DNA from: Xanthobacteraceae bacterium
GTDB lineage: Bacteria; Pseudomonadota; Alphaproteobacteria; Rhizobiales; Xanthobacteraceae
Direction: 5' to 3'
DNA length: 64,000 nucleotides
NCBI GenBank assembly: GCA_022844205.1
Contig: JALHMF010000006.1
Span: 7,501 to 71,500 of the forward strand
Part shown: piece after piece, positions 54,385-62,425 of the stretch
Layout of the letters: each line of letters begins with the position of its first letter
Position numbering within the stretch: the stretch's first letter is position 1
Translations under genes and position numbers: made by a program
The notes under the pieces: generated by a model
The model's database searches: none
Seen by the model: only the letters and a program-made list of their open reading frames with translations
Told to the model about the DNA's origin: nothing

Positions 54385-55314
54385 ATGATCGCGTTCGGGC
54401 AATTTACCGAAGTGCTGCTGGGCGGCCTGCTCGCGGGCTTCCTCTATTCGCTCGTCGCACTCGGCTTCGTGCTGATCTTCAAGGCTTCCGGCGTGTTCAA
54501 CTTCGCGCAGGGCGCCATGGTGCTGCTTGCGGGTCTGGCCCTCGTGCGCTCGCTCGATTTTCTGGTGGCCAAGGGATTTCCGTACTGGATCGCCGTCGTA
54601 ATCGCGCTGCTGTTCGCGGCCGCGATCATGGCGCTGACGGCCTGGGTAATCGAGCGTTTCGTGCTCGGGCCGCTCGTCAATCAGGATGGCTTGACGCTCT
54701 TCATGGCCACGATCGGCGCGACCTTCATCATCGAAGGTGCTGCACAGATGGCGTTCGGCTCCGACGTCTATCCGCTGCGCCTGTTCCCGACCGACGCGAT
54801 ATTCATGTTCGAGAACACTTTCCCCGGCGGCATTCTGGTCAATAAACTAGACCTTTGGGGTGCGGCCATCGCGGCGGTGCTCGTTGCGGGTCTTGCGGTA
54901 TTTTTCCAGTACACGAAAACGGGCCGCGCGTTGCGCGCCGTCGCCGACGATCACGCGGCGGCGCAATCCGTCGGCATTCCGATCAGCTGGATCTGGTTCG
55001 TCGTGTGGCTGGTCGCAGGTCTCGTGGCGCTCGTTGCCGCGACCGTCTGGGGCACGAAGCTGAGCGTGCAGTTCTCCATCACCTTCCTCGCGCTGAAGGC
55101 GCTGCCGGTGCTGATCATCGGCGGCTTCACCTCGGTGCCGGGGGCCGTGATTGGCGGGCTCCTGATCGGAGCCGGTGAAAAGATCGCCGAGGCCTATCTT
55201 GGCCCCTATATTGGCGGCGGGATCGAATACTGGTTCGCCTATGTGCTGGCGCTGCTCGTGCTCTTGGTGCGGCCGCAGGGCATGTTCGGCGAACGCATCA
55301 TCGAGCGCGTGTAG
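54385..55314 (+). CDS. livH: Branched-chain-type ABC importer, permease LivH
   Basis: 309 residues, about eight membrane segments. It starts GGLLAGFLYSLVALGFVLIFKASGVFNFAQG, the LivH hallmark, and carries the coupling region VADDHAAAQSVGI followed by GGFTSVPGAVIGGLLIG. It forms half of the inner-membrane channel with LivM, whose gene starts 11 nt downstream. Confidence 0.94.
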   Translation: MIAFGQFTEVLLGGLLAGFLYSLVALGFVLIFKASGVFNFAQGAMVLLAGLALVRSLDFLVAKGFPYWIAVVIALLFAAAIMALTAWVIERFVLGPLVNQDGLTLFMATIGATFIIEGAAQMAFGSDVYPLRLFPTDAIFMFENTFPGGILVNKLDLWGAAIAAVLVAGLAVFFQYTKTGRALRAVADDHAAAQSVGIPISWIWFVVWLVAGLVALVAATVWGTKLSVQFSITFLALKALPVLIIGGFTSVPGAVIGGLLIGAGEKIAEAYLGPYIGGGIEYWFAYVLALLVLLVRPQGMFGERIIERV

Positions 55315-55325
55315 GGAGAACGGCT

Positions 55326-56453
55326 GTGTTGTATCGTGAAGTCGGGCAGTTCAAGACCACCTACGCCGCCGACATGGCGATGTTTCCGATCCGGCAAGAC
55401 CGGGTCGCGCTCTGGCTGGTGCTGCTGGTTGCCTTCGTCGGCATTCCGATGCTTTCCGCCAATCAGATCTGGCCGTTCGGCAGCGACTATCTGCTGCGAG
55501 CGATTCTGATGCCGTTTTTAATTTTGGCGCTGGCCGCCATCGGCGTGAACATTCTCGTCGGTTACTGCGGACAGATTTCGCTGGGCAGCGGTGCCTTCAT
55601 GGCGATCGGCGCCTACAGCGCCTACAAGTTCGGCACCGGTGTCAGTTTCCCGCTGCCGTTTGCGGGATTCGATGTTTCCATTCCGCCGTTGCCGATGCTG
55701 TTTTCCATTTTGCTTGGCGGCCTGATGGCGGCGTTTGTCGGCATCCTGTTCGGAATTCCGAGCCTTCGCATCAAGGGTCTTTATCTTGCGGTCGCGACGC
55801 TGGCGGCGCAGTTCTTCTTCGACTGGGTGTTCATCCGCGTGAAGTGGTTCACCAACTACACGCCGTCAGGCTCGGTGAACGCGCCGGAGCTGAATTTCTT
55901 CGGTTTCCTTGTGAATTCCTCCATTGAGAAATATTTGCTCTGCCTGATCTTCGTGACGGTATTTGCGTTCATCGCGAAGAACCTTGTGCGCGGAAATCTG
56001 GGGCGCCAATGGCGCGCCATCCGCGACATGGACATCGCGGCCGAGCTGATGGGTATCCGCCCGCTCTATGCTAAGCTCACGGCGTTCGCGGTGTCTTCAT
56101 TCATTGTGGGGGTTGCCGGCGCACTCTGGGCGTTCATTTATCTCGGCTCATGGGAGCCGCTGGCTTTTTCCATCGACCGTTCCTTCCAGCTGCTGTTCAT
56201 GGTGATCATCGGCGGGCTCGGATCGATCCTCGGCTCGTTCCTGGGAGCTGCATTCATTCTGATCCTCCCCATCATGCTCGATCAGGTTCCGCATGCGCTT
56301 GGAGTTCCCATTTCGGTGGAAACCGTATCGCATCTCGTTTTTATCGTGACCGGATCGCTCATTTGTTATCTCCTGATCGTGGAGCCGCACGGCTTTGCCC
56401 AATTGTGGTCAACCGCGAAGGAGAAGCTGCGACTGTGGCCCTATCCGTACTGA
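55326..56453 (+). CDS. livM: Branched-chain-type ABC importer, permease LivM
   Basis: 375 residues, GTG start behind GGGAGA. About nine membrane segments; LivM signatures NILVGYCGQISLGSGAFMAIGAY and the coupling segment WRAIRDMDIAAELMGI (EAA-like) are present, with GGLGSILGSFLGA near the C-terminus. It completes the pore with LivH. A small GC-rich inverted repeat follows it before livK. Confidence 0.93.
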   Translation: MLYREVGQFKTTYAADMAMFPIRQDRVALWLVLLVAFVGIPMLSANQIWPFGSDYLLRAILMPFLILALAAIGVNILVGYCGQISLGSGAFMAIGAYSAYKFGTGVSFPLPFAGFDVSIPPLPMLFSILLGGLMAAFVGILFGIPSLRIKGLYLAVATLAAQFFFDWVFIRVKWFTNYTPSGSVNAPELNFFGFLVNSSIEKYLLCLIFVTVFAFIAKNLVRGNLGRQWRAIRDMDIAAELMGIRPLYAKLTAFAVSSFIVGVAGALWAFIYLGSWEPLAFSIDRSFQLLFMVIIGGLGSILGSFLGAAFILILPIMLDQVPHALGVPISVETVSHLVFIVTGSLICYLLIVEPHGFAQLWSTAKEKLRLWPYPY

Positions 56454-56530
56454 CGGGGCTAAATGAAATGCGAGCGCGCTAGGCGAGCGGCGCGCGCGTC
56501 CGAAAAGAAAATGTCTCGCGTGGAAACGCC

Positions 56531-56547
56531 CCGGCCATCATGGCCGG
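56531..56547 (+). promoter_or_regulatory. Hairpin directly before the livK ribosome site
   Basis: A perfect 7-bp stem (CCGGCCA - TCA - TGGCCGG) ends 5 nt before the AAGGAGGA Shine-Dalgarno (56553-56560) of livK. It could protect the 5' end of a processed livK message or modulate initiation. Confidence 0.5.
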
Positions 56548-56566
56548 ATTACAAGGAGGAAGCACG

Positions 56567-57883
56567 ATGATCCGTAAAACCCTGGCCGTTGCGGCTTTCG
56601 CGGTTGGCGCGATGGCGGTTGCGGCTCCGGCGATGGCGCAGAACGAACAGTTCCTGCCGTCGCTCGTCTATCGTACCGGCGCTTACGCACCAAACGGCAT
56701 CCCGTTTGCCAACGGTGTTGCCGACTACTGGACGCTCATCAACGAGCGCGATGGAGGCATCAACGGCGTCAAGATCGTCTTCGAGGAATGCGAGACGGGC
56801 TACGCCACCGACAAGGGTGTCGAATGCTACGAACGCCTCAAGGGCAAGGGTCCGACCGGTGCCGGCTATTTCTCGCCGCTCTCGACCGGCATCACCTTCG
56901 CGCTCACCGAAAAGGTTCCGGGCGACAAGATCCCGCTGCTGACGCTTGGCTACGGCCGTTCCGAAAGCCGTGACGGTTCGGTGTTCCCCTGGAACTTCGT
57001 GCTGTTAGGCAGCTACTGGACCGCGGCCGATGTGGCCATCCAGCATATCGCGAAGGAAATGGGCGGCTTCGACAAGCTGAAGGGCAAGAAGATCAGCCTC
57101 GTCTATCATGACAGCCCGTATGGCAAAGAGCCCATCCCCGCACTCGAAGCGCGCGCCAAGAAGGACGGCTTCGAATTCAAGGCGATCCCGGTCACCCATC
57201 CGGGCGTCGAGCAGAAGTCGCAATGGCTCGCGATCCGTCAGGATCGTCCGGACTACGTCCTGCTCTGGGGCTGGGGCGTCATGAACTCCACCTCGATCAA
57301 GGAAGCGGCGGCCGTGGCCTATCCGCGCGACAAGATGATCGGCGTGTGGTGGTCGGGTGCCGAGCCTGATGTGACGCCGGCCGGCGACCAGGCCACCGGC
57401 TACAAGGCGCTTCTGCTCCAGCATCCAGCCGGCAAGTTCGGCGTCCATGGTGAGCTCGAAAAGCATGTGATCTCGAAGGGCAAGGGAGCCGCGAAAGACG
57501 ACTTCGCACACGTGCTGTACAACCGCGGAGTGCTGAATTCGATGCTCGGTGTGGAAGCCATCCGCACCGCGCAGAAGAAGTTCGGCAACAAGCCGATGAC
57601 CGGCGAACAGGTCCGCTGGGGCTTCGAGAACCTCAACCTGACCGCCGAGCGCATCAAGGAACTCGGTTTCGAGGGAATGCTGAAGCCGATCAAGCTTTCT
57701 TGCCAGGATCACCAGGGCGCGGACGAAGCCCGCCTCCATCAGTGGACCGGCAAGGAGTGGAAGATCATCTCCGACTTCTACACGGCGGATCGCTCGATCC
57801 TCGACCCGATGGTCAAGGACACGGCCGCGAAGTACGCGGCGGACAAGAAAATCGCGCCGCGCGACTGCGCAAAGGAAAGCTGA
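56567..57883 (+). CDS. livK: Branched-chain-type ABC importer, substrate-binding protein LivK
   Basis: 438 residues from the ATG at 56567, with a perfect AAGGAGGA site. Signal peptide: TLAVAAFAVGAMAVAAPAMA, cut before QNEQ. Periplasmic type I binding fold; YRTGAYAPNGIPFANGVADYW at the start and VYHDSPYGKEPIPALEARAKKDG in the second lobe. This form goes with clusters containing CoA ligases in related bacteria, so the ligand may be an aromatic or branched acid rather than leucine. Hairpins at both ends of the gene fit the need for far more binding protein than permease. Confidence 0.92.
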   Translation: MIRKTLAVAAFAVGAMAVAAPAMAQNEQFLPSLVYRTGAYAPNGIPFANGVADYWTLINERDGGINGVKIVFEECETGYATDKGVECYERLKGKGPTGAGYFSPLSTGITFALTEKVPGDKIPLLTLGYGRSESRDGSVFPWNFVLLGSYWTAADVAIQHIAKEMGGFDKLKGKKISLVYHDSPYGKEPIPALEARAKKDGFEFKAIPVTHPGVEQKSQWLAIRQDRPDYVLLWGWGVMNSTSIKEAAAVAYPRDKMIGVWWSGAEPDVTPAGDQATGYKALLLQHPAGKFGVHGELEKHVISKGKGAAKDDFAHVLYNRGVLNSMLGVEAIRTAQKKFGNKPMTGEQVRWGFENLNLTAERIKELGFEGMLKPIKLSCQDHQGADEARLHQWTGKEWKIISDFYTADRSILDPMVKDTAAKYAADKKIAPRDCAKES

Positions 57884-57897
57884 TCGTCTGACAAAAC

Positions 57898-57924
57898 GCG
57901 GGAGACGGCTCAGCCGTCTCCCGC
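57898..57924 (+). other. Strong hairpin between livK and livF
   Basis: A perfect 12-bp stem (57898-57909 with 57913-57924) with a 3-nt loop and no T-tract. It likely blocks 3' exonucleases, keeping livK mRNA stable while letting part of transcription continue into livF. Confidence 0.7.
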
Positions 57925-57933
57925 ATCCAACCG

Positions 57934-58794
57934 ATGAATTTGCGGGGTAGGCGCGTGTCATCACCAGCATTAGCCGCGAAGCCGGAAACGGCGAAACCGA
58001 TTCTCTCGGTCAAGAACATCGAGGCGATTTACAATCACGTCATTCTGGTGCTGAAAGGCGTATCGCTCGACGTGCCGCAAGGCGGCATCGTGGCGTTGCT
58101 CGGCGCAAACGGTGCGGGCAAGACGACGACACTCAAGGCGATCTCCAATCTCATTCGTGCCGAACGCGGCGAAGTCACCAAAGGCTCGGTGGAGTTCCTC
58201 GGCGAGCGCGTGGACGGCATGACGCCCAATGATCTCGTGCGACGCGGCTGCGTGCAGGTGATGGAGGGACGGCATTGCTTCGGTCATCTCACCATCGAGG
58301 AAAATCTCCTCACCGGCGCTTTCGTGCGCAAGGACGGGCGTGCGGCGGTGAAGAACGACATCGAGATGGTCTTTAATTATTTTCCGCGCCTGAAAGAGCG
58401 GCGAAATTCGATGGCCGGCTACACGTCCGGCGGCGAGCAGCAGATGTGCGCGGTTGGCCGCGCGCTGATGTCGCGGCCCAAAATGATTTTGCTCGATGAA
58501 CCTTCGATGGGTCTCGCCCCGCAGATCGTGGAAGAAATCTTTCAGATCGTTCAGTCGCTGAATGAAAAAGAGGGCGTATCGTTTCTGCTCGCCGAGCAGA
58601 ACACCTACATGGCGCTCCGCTTCGCGCGCTACGGCTACATCCTGGAGAGCGGTCGCGTCGTGATGGATGGAAACGCGGCGGACCTGCGCGAGAACGAGGA
58701 TGTTAAGGAGTTCTATCTTGGCATCGGCGATGCAGGCCGCAAATCGTTCCGCGATGTGAAGCATTACAAGCGCCGCAAGCGCTGGCTTGCCTGA
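57934..58794 (+). CDS. livF: Branched-chain-type ABC importer, ATP-binding protein LivF
   Basis: 286 residues from ATG; the GTG at 57955, just behind GGGGTAGG, is a plausible alternative. Walker A GANGAGKTTTLKAISN (about 55-70), Q-loop QVMEGRHCFGHLTIEEN, signature TSGGEQQMCAVGRALMS, Walker B MILLDEPSMGLAPQ, switch His replaced by Gln-Asn in LLAEQNTYMALRFA as in LivF proteins. It pairs with LivG at the LivHM pore. The PaaK-like ligase begins 17 nt after its stop. Confidence 0.93.
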   Translation: MNLRGRRVSSPALAAKPETAKPILSVKNIEAIYNHVILVLKGVSLDVPQGGIVALLGANGAGKTTTLKAISNLIRAERGEVTKGSVEFLGERVDGMTPNDLVRRGCVQVMEGRHCFGHLTIEENLLTGAFVRKDGRAAVKNDIEMVFNYFPRLKERRNSMAGYTSGGEQQMCAVGRALMSRPKMILLDEPSMGLAPQIVEEIFQIVQSLNEKEGVSFLLAEQNTYMALRFARYGYILESGRVVMDGNAADLRENEDVKEFYLGIGDAGRKSFRDVKHYKRRKRWLA

Positions 58795-58811
58795 GACGGC
58801 CGGAAAAACCC

Positions 58812-60035
58812 GTGACGGCGCATTACGACTCCCTCGAAACCCGCGATCCCGCCGAGCGCGAACGCGATCTGATGGCTCGGTTGCCCGCGCTGGTCGCAAG
58901 CGCGATGCGGGCGCCCGGCTGGGCGAAGCATCTGCAAGGGATCGATCCGAAATCCGTCACCAGCCGCGAGGCGCTGGCAAAACTGCCGGTGTTCTACAAA
59001 TCCGATCTGCCAGGGCTGCAAAAGTCCGAGCCGCCGTTCGCGGCATTGACGCCAGAAGCGCTTGGCCTGTACGCGCGCATTTCCATCTCGCCGGGTCCGG
59101 TGTTTCAGCCGGAGATGGACCGGCTCGATCCGTGGCGGATCGCGCGCGGGCTGCATGCGGCGGGTTTCCGCAAGGGTGAAGTCGTTCTCAACACATTCGC
59201 CTACCATCTAACGCCGGGCGGCTTCATGCTCGATCTCGGCGCGCGTGCGCTCGGCTGCCCGGTGGTCGCGGCCGGCCCCGGCCAGACCGAACAGCAGTTG
59301 ATCGTGATCGAGCATCTGCGCCCGGTTGCCTACACCGGCACGCCGGATTTTCTGAAAATCCTGCGGGACGCATGGGTCGCGGCAGGCAAGGGTGATTTTC
59401 CGATCAAGCGCGCAGCGGTTTCGGGGGCGGCATTTCCGCCATCGCTGCAAGCCGAGGTCAAATCCTTCGGCATCGACGCCTATCAGCTTTATGCCGTGGG
59501 CGATCTCGGTCTTGTTTCCTACGAGACGACCGCGCGCGAAGGCATGGTGATTAGCGAGGATGTGCTGCTGGAAATTGTGAAGCCCGGCACCCATGAGCCG
59601 GTCGCGGAAGGCGAAGTCGGCGAGGTGGTGGTCACATCGTTCGACCTGCAGCGGCCGTGGATCCGGCTGGCGCTCGGCGATCTTTCGGCTGTGCTGACGG
59701 GCCGCTCTCCCTGCGGTCGCACAAATACCCGGATCAAGGGCTGGATGGGCCGCGCCGACCAGACCACCAAGATCAAGGGCATGTTCGTGCGGCCCGAGCA
59801 GGTCGCGGAAATCGCAAAACGGCATCCCGAATTGAAACGGCTGCGGCTTGTAGTCACCCGCGACGGTGAACTCGATGCGATGACGCTCCGGGCGGAAGCC
59901 CAGTCGGCGGATGCCGACAAAGTCGCCGCCACGCTGCATGCGATCACCAAGCTGAAGGGCGCGGTGGAAATCTCGGCGCCGGGGAGCCTGCCCAATGACG
60001 GCAAGGTGATTGCCGACGAACGCAGCTACAAATAA
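58812..60035 (+). CDS. PaaK-like AMP-dependent ligase with altered P-loop
   Basis: 407 residues, GTG start. Overall order matches phenylacetate-CoA ligase: an N-terminal helical part, Gly-rich strand region around 95, TPDFLKIL (about 180), AAVSGAAFPPSL, YAVGDLGLVSYE, and the C-terminal lid after IKGWMGRADQTTKIKGMFV. The usual Ser/Thr/Gly-rich ATP loop (SSGTTGKP) is replaced by ISISPGPVFQPEMD, a variant I associate with ligases next to Liv importers. It may still activate an aryl or alkyl acid, or have a changed mechanism. Closely follows livF, so it belongs to the import cluster. Confidence 0.85.
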   Translation: MTAHYDSLETRDPAERERDLMARLPALVASAMRAPGWAKHLQGIDPKSVTSREALAKLPVFYKSDLPGLQKSEPPFAALTPEALGLYARISISPGPVFQPEMDRLDPWRIARGLHAAGFRKGEVVLNTFAYHLTPGGFMLDLGARALGCPVVAAGPGQTEQQLIVIEHLRPVAYTGTPDFLKILRDAWVAAGKGDFPIKRAAVSGAAFPPSLQAEVKSFGIDAYQLYAVGDLGLVSYETTAREGMVISEDVLLEIVKPGTHEPVAEGEVGEVVVTSFDLQRPWIRLALGDLSAVLTGRSPCGRTNTRIKGWMGRADQTTKIKGMFVRPEQVAEIAKRHPELKRLRLVVTRDGELDAMTLRAEAQSADADKVAATLHAITKLKGAVEISAPGSLPNDGKVIADERSYK

Positions 60036-60088
60036 CCGCGACCGCGCGCATGGTTGACGCCTTTCGCCGCGGGCTCCATAGACCGGGC

Positions 60089-61135
60089 ATGAATAAGCCG
60101 GTCCAGAGCATGCCGAAATTGCCGTCCGATCACCCGCCGATGAAATGGGGGAAGATCGGCGTGCTGCTGGTCAATCTCGGCACGCCGGATGCGACCGACT
60201 ATTCTTCGATGCGGCGCTATCTGAAGGAATTTCTCTCGGACCCCCGCGTGATCGAGACGAACCGCCTGCTCTGGTGGTTCGTGCTGAATTTCATCGTGCT
60301 GACGCGCCGTCCGCAGGCGAAGGGCAAGGACTACGACAAGATCTGGAATCGGGAGTTGAATGAATCTCCGTTGAAGACGATCACGCGCTCCCAGGCGGAG
60401 AAATTGTCGGCGCAACTGAAATCCATGAGCGAGCGTATCGTCGTCGATTGGGCCATGCGTTACGGCAATCCCTCGCTCGGCTCCCGCATGGAGGCGCTCG
60501 CCGACCAAGGCTGCGAACGCGTTCTCCTCGTGCCGCTCTATCCGCAATATTCGGCGGCCACCACGGCGACCGTCTGCGACAAGGCGTTCGAGTCGCTTGC
60601 GAAACTTCGTTATCAGCCGGCGTTGCGGGTCGCGCCGCCCTATCACGACGATCCGGTCTATATCGATGCGGTCGCCGATTCCATCCGCACCGAGCTTGCA
60701 AGGCTTCCATGGAAGCCGGAAGTGATCCTGGCGTCCTTCCACGGCGTGCCGGAAGAATATCTTCTCAAGGGCGATCCCTACCACTGTCATTGCGTGAAGA
60801 CCGCGCGGCTGCTGCGCGACCGGCTCGGCTACAGCGACAAGGAATTTTGCATGACGTTCCAGTCGCGTTTTGGCCGCGCGAAATGGCTTGAACCCTACAC
60901 GGACGAAACGGTGAAGAAGCTGGCCGCTGAAGGCGTCAAAAATCTCGCGATTGTCACGCCGGGTTTTTCAGCCGATTGCCTGGAGACGCTGGAAGAAATC
61001 GCGGGCGAGAACGCGGAGTTCTTTCACCACGGCGGCGGCGAGAACTTCGCCGCCATTCCCTGCCTCAACGATTCCGATGGCGGAATGCGCGTGATCCGCA
61101 ATATCGTCGAGCGTGAATTGAAGGGGTGGATATAG
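60089..61135 (+). CDS. hemH: Ferrochelatase
   Basis: 348 residues from the ATG at 60089 (the ATG at 60050 adds 13 residues; neither has a clear ribosome site). GVLLVNLGTPDATDYSSMRRYLKEFLSDPRVIE opens the protein, the catalytic His is in LASFHGVPEEYLLKGDP, and the conserved Glu is in PGFSADCLETLEEIAGEN. It inserts Fe2+ into protoporphyrin IX, the last step of heme synthesis, at the membrane. No other heme gene is nearby. A palindromic repeat follows. Confidence 0.95.
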   Translation: MNKPVQSMPKLPSDHPPMKWGKIGVLLVNLGTPDATDYSSMRRYLKEFLSDPRVIETNRLLWWFVLNFIVLTRRPQAKGKDYDKIWNRELNESPLKTITRSQAEKLSAQLKSMSERIVVDWAMRYGNPSLGSRMEALADQGCERVLLVPLYPQYSAATTATVCDKAFESLAKLRYQPALRVAPPYHDDPVYIDAVADSIRTELARLPWKPEVILASFHGVPEEYLLKGDPYHCHCVKTARLLRDRLGYSDKEFCMTFQSRFGRAKWLEPYTDETVKKLAAEGVKNLAIVTPGFSADCLETLEEIAGENAEFFHHGGGENFAAIPCLNDSDGGMRVIRNIVERELKGWI

Positions 61136-61141
61136 AAAATT

Positions 61142-61269
61142 GTCATGCCCCGCGAGAGCGGGGCATCCAGTAATCACAGGATCAATTATTTTCCGAGGTG
61201 TTTACTGGATCGCCCGCCGGAGCCTGTCATCGGGCCGCGCTTCGCGCGGACCCGTTGGCGGGCGATGAC
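61142..61269. repeat. Palindromic intergenic repeat, family A (complete)
   Basis: Starts GTCATGCCCCGC with hairpin TGCCCCGC - GAGA - GCGGGGCA (61146-61165) then CCAGTA, and ends GGCGGGCGATGAC, with inner arms GATCGCCCGCC and GGCGGGCGAT and a CGCGCTTCGCGCG hairpin between. Lies between convergent hemH and kdsD. Confidence 0.75.
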
Positions 61270-61281
61270 ATGCCGGAATGT

Positions 61282-62289
61282 TTAGGCAACCCCAATCCGC
61301 AGCAATTCGTGGACGCGAACCAGTCCGACCGGCTTCCTGCCTTCCACGACGAACAACGCGTTGACCTTCACCGAGTTCATGAATGCCAGCGCTTCGCCGG
61401 CAAGCTGATCCGGCGTCACGGATTTCGGATTCTTCGTCATCACTTCGTTGACGTTCATCTTGAGCAGATTTCCGTCCATGTGGCGGCGCAGGTCGCCGTC
61501 GGTGATGATGCCGACGAGCAATCCGGCGGCGTCGATAATGCCGACGCAGCCATACCCTTTTTCCGTCATTTCCGAGACCGCATCCTTCATGGGCGTGCGT
61601 TCGGGAACGAGCGGCATCCGTTCCTTGCCGTGCATGATGTCTTTCACAAAGGTCAGGCTCGCGCCGAGCTTGCCGCCCGGATGCAGCGCCTTGAAGTCGA
61701 GCGCGGTGAAGCCCCGGCTTTCGAGCAGCGCGACCGCGAGTGCGTCACCCAGGGCAAGCTGCATCAATGTCGAGGTCGTGGGTGCGAGACCGTTGGGGCA
61801 GGCCTCGGGTGCGGCCGGAAGAATCAGCGGAATGTCCGCGGCTTTCGCGAGCGAAGATTCGATCTTCGAGGTGATCGCGATCAGCGGCACCTGAAAGCGT
61901 TTGGCGTAATCGATGAGGTTGCGCAGTTCCGCCGTCTCGCCGGACCAGGAGAGGGCGAGGATCACGTCATCGCGCGTCACCATGCCGAGGTCGCCGTGGC
62001 TGGCTTCCGCCGGATGCACGTAATAGGCGGGCGTGCCGGTGGAGGAGAGGGTGGACGCGATCTTGCGGCTCACATGCCCGCTCTTGCCCATGCCGGTCAC
62101 GATCACGCGGCCGGTCACGGAGTGGATTTTCACCACGGCGTCGGTGAAGGCGCCGCCCAGCGTGCTGCCGAGCGCGGCCGCCAGCGCCTGCACGCCGGCG
62201 GTCTCGGTCGCCAGCGTGCGCAACGCGGATTCGACCAGTTTGGAGCCGGCTGCGGCCGGTTCGGAATCCCGGCTTTTCGGATTTGCCAC
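61282..62289 (-). CDS. kdsD: Arabinose-5-phosphate isomerase (KpsF/GutQ family)
   Basis: 335 residues, GTG start behind AGGGGAG. An N-terminal SIS domain (about 40-185; VIVTGMGKSGHVSRKIASTLSSTG, SWSGETAELRNLIDYAK, GDALAVALLESRGF) and two C-terminal CBS domains (about 205-330). It converts ribulose-5-phosphate to arabinose-5-phosphate, the first step to KDO for lipopolysaccharide. It is divergent from the outer-membrane protein gene, fitting an envelope theme. Confidence 0.94.
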   Translation of the reverse strand: MANPKSRDSEPAAAGSKLVESALRTLATETAGVQALAAALGSTLGGAFTDAVVKIHSVTGRVIVTGMGKSGHVSRKIASTLSSTGTPAYYVHPAEASHGDLGMVTRDDVILALSWSGETAELRNLIDYAKRFQVPLIAITSKIESSLAKAADIPLILPAAPEACPNGLAPTTSTLMQLALGDALAVALLESRGFTALDFKALHPGGKLGASLTFVKDIMHGKERMPLVPERTPMKDAVSEMTEKGYGCVGIIDAAGLLVGIITDGDLRRHMDGNLLKMNVNEVMTKNPKSVTPDQLAGEALAFMNSVKVNALFVVEGRKPVGLVRVHELLRIGVA

Positions 62290-62368
62290 GCCAATACTCC
62301 CCTTGATGGCCGGTTTCCTAGCACGGGAACCGGGCTAATCGCCACCAGCGGCCTGGGGCACAAGGTTC

Positions 62369-62401
62369 CGTTAACCATGCCCGTTTTACTTTCGTTAACC
62401 A
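62369..62401 (+). promoter_or_regulatory. Repeated CGTTAACCA boxes before the outer-membrane protein gene
   Basis: CGTTAACCA occurs at 62369-62377 and again at 62393-62401, 24 nt apart (about two helical turns). The TTAA cores resemble CtrA half-sites of alphaproteobacteria, but the usual TTAA-N7-TTAA spacing is not present, so the regulator is uncertain. Confidence 0.35.
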
Positions 62402-62425
62402 CGGGAAAACCGAGAGTCGCCGCCT

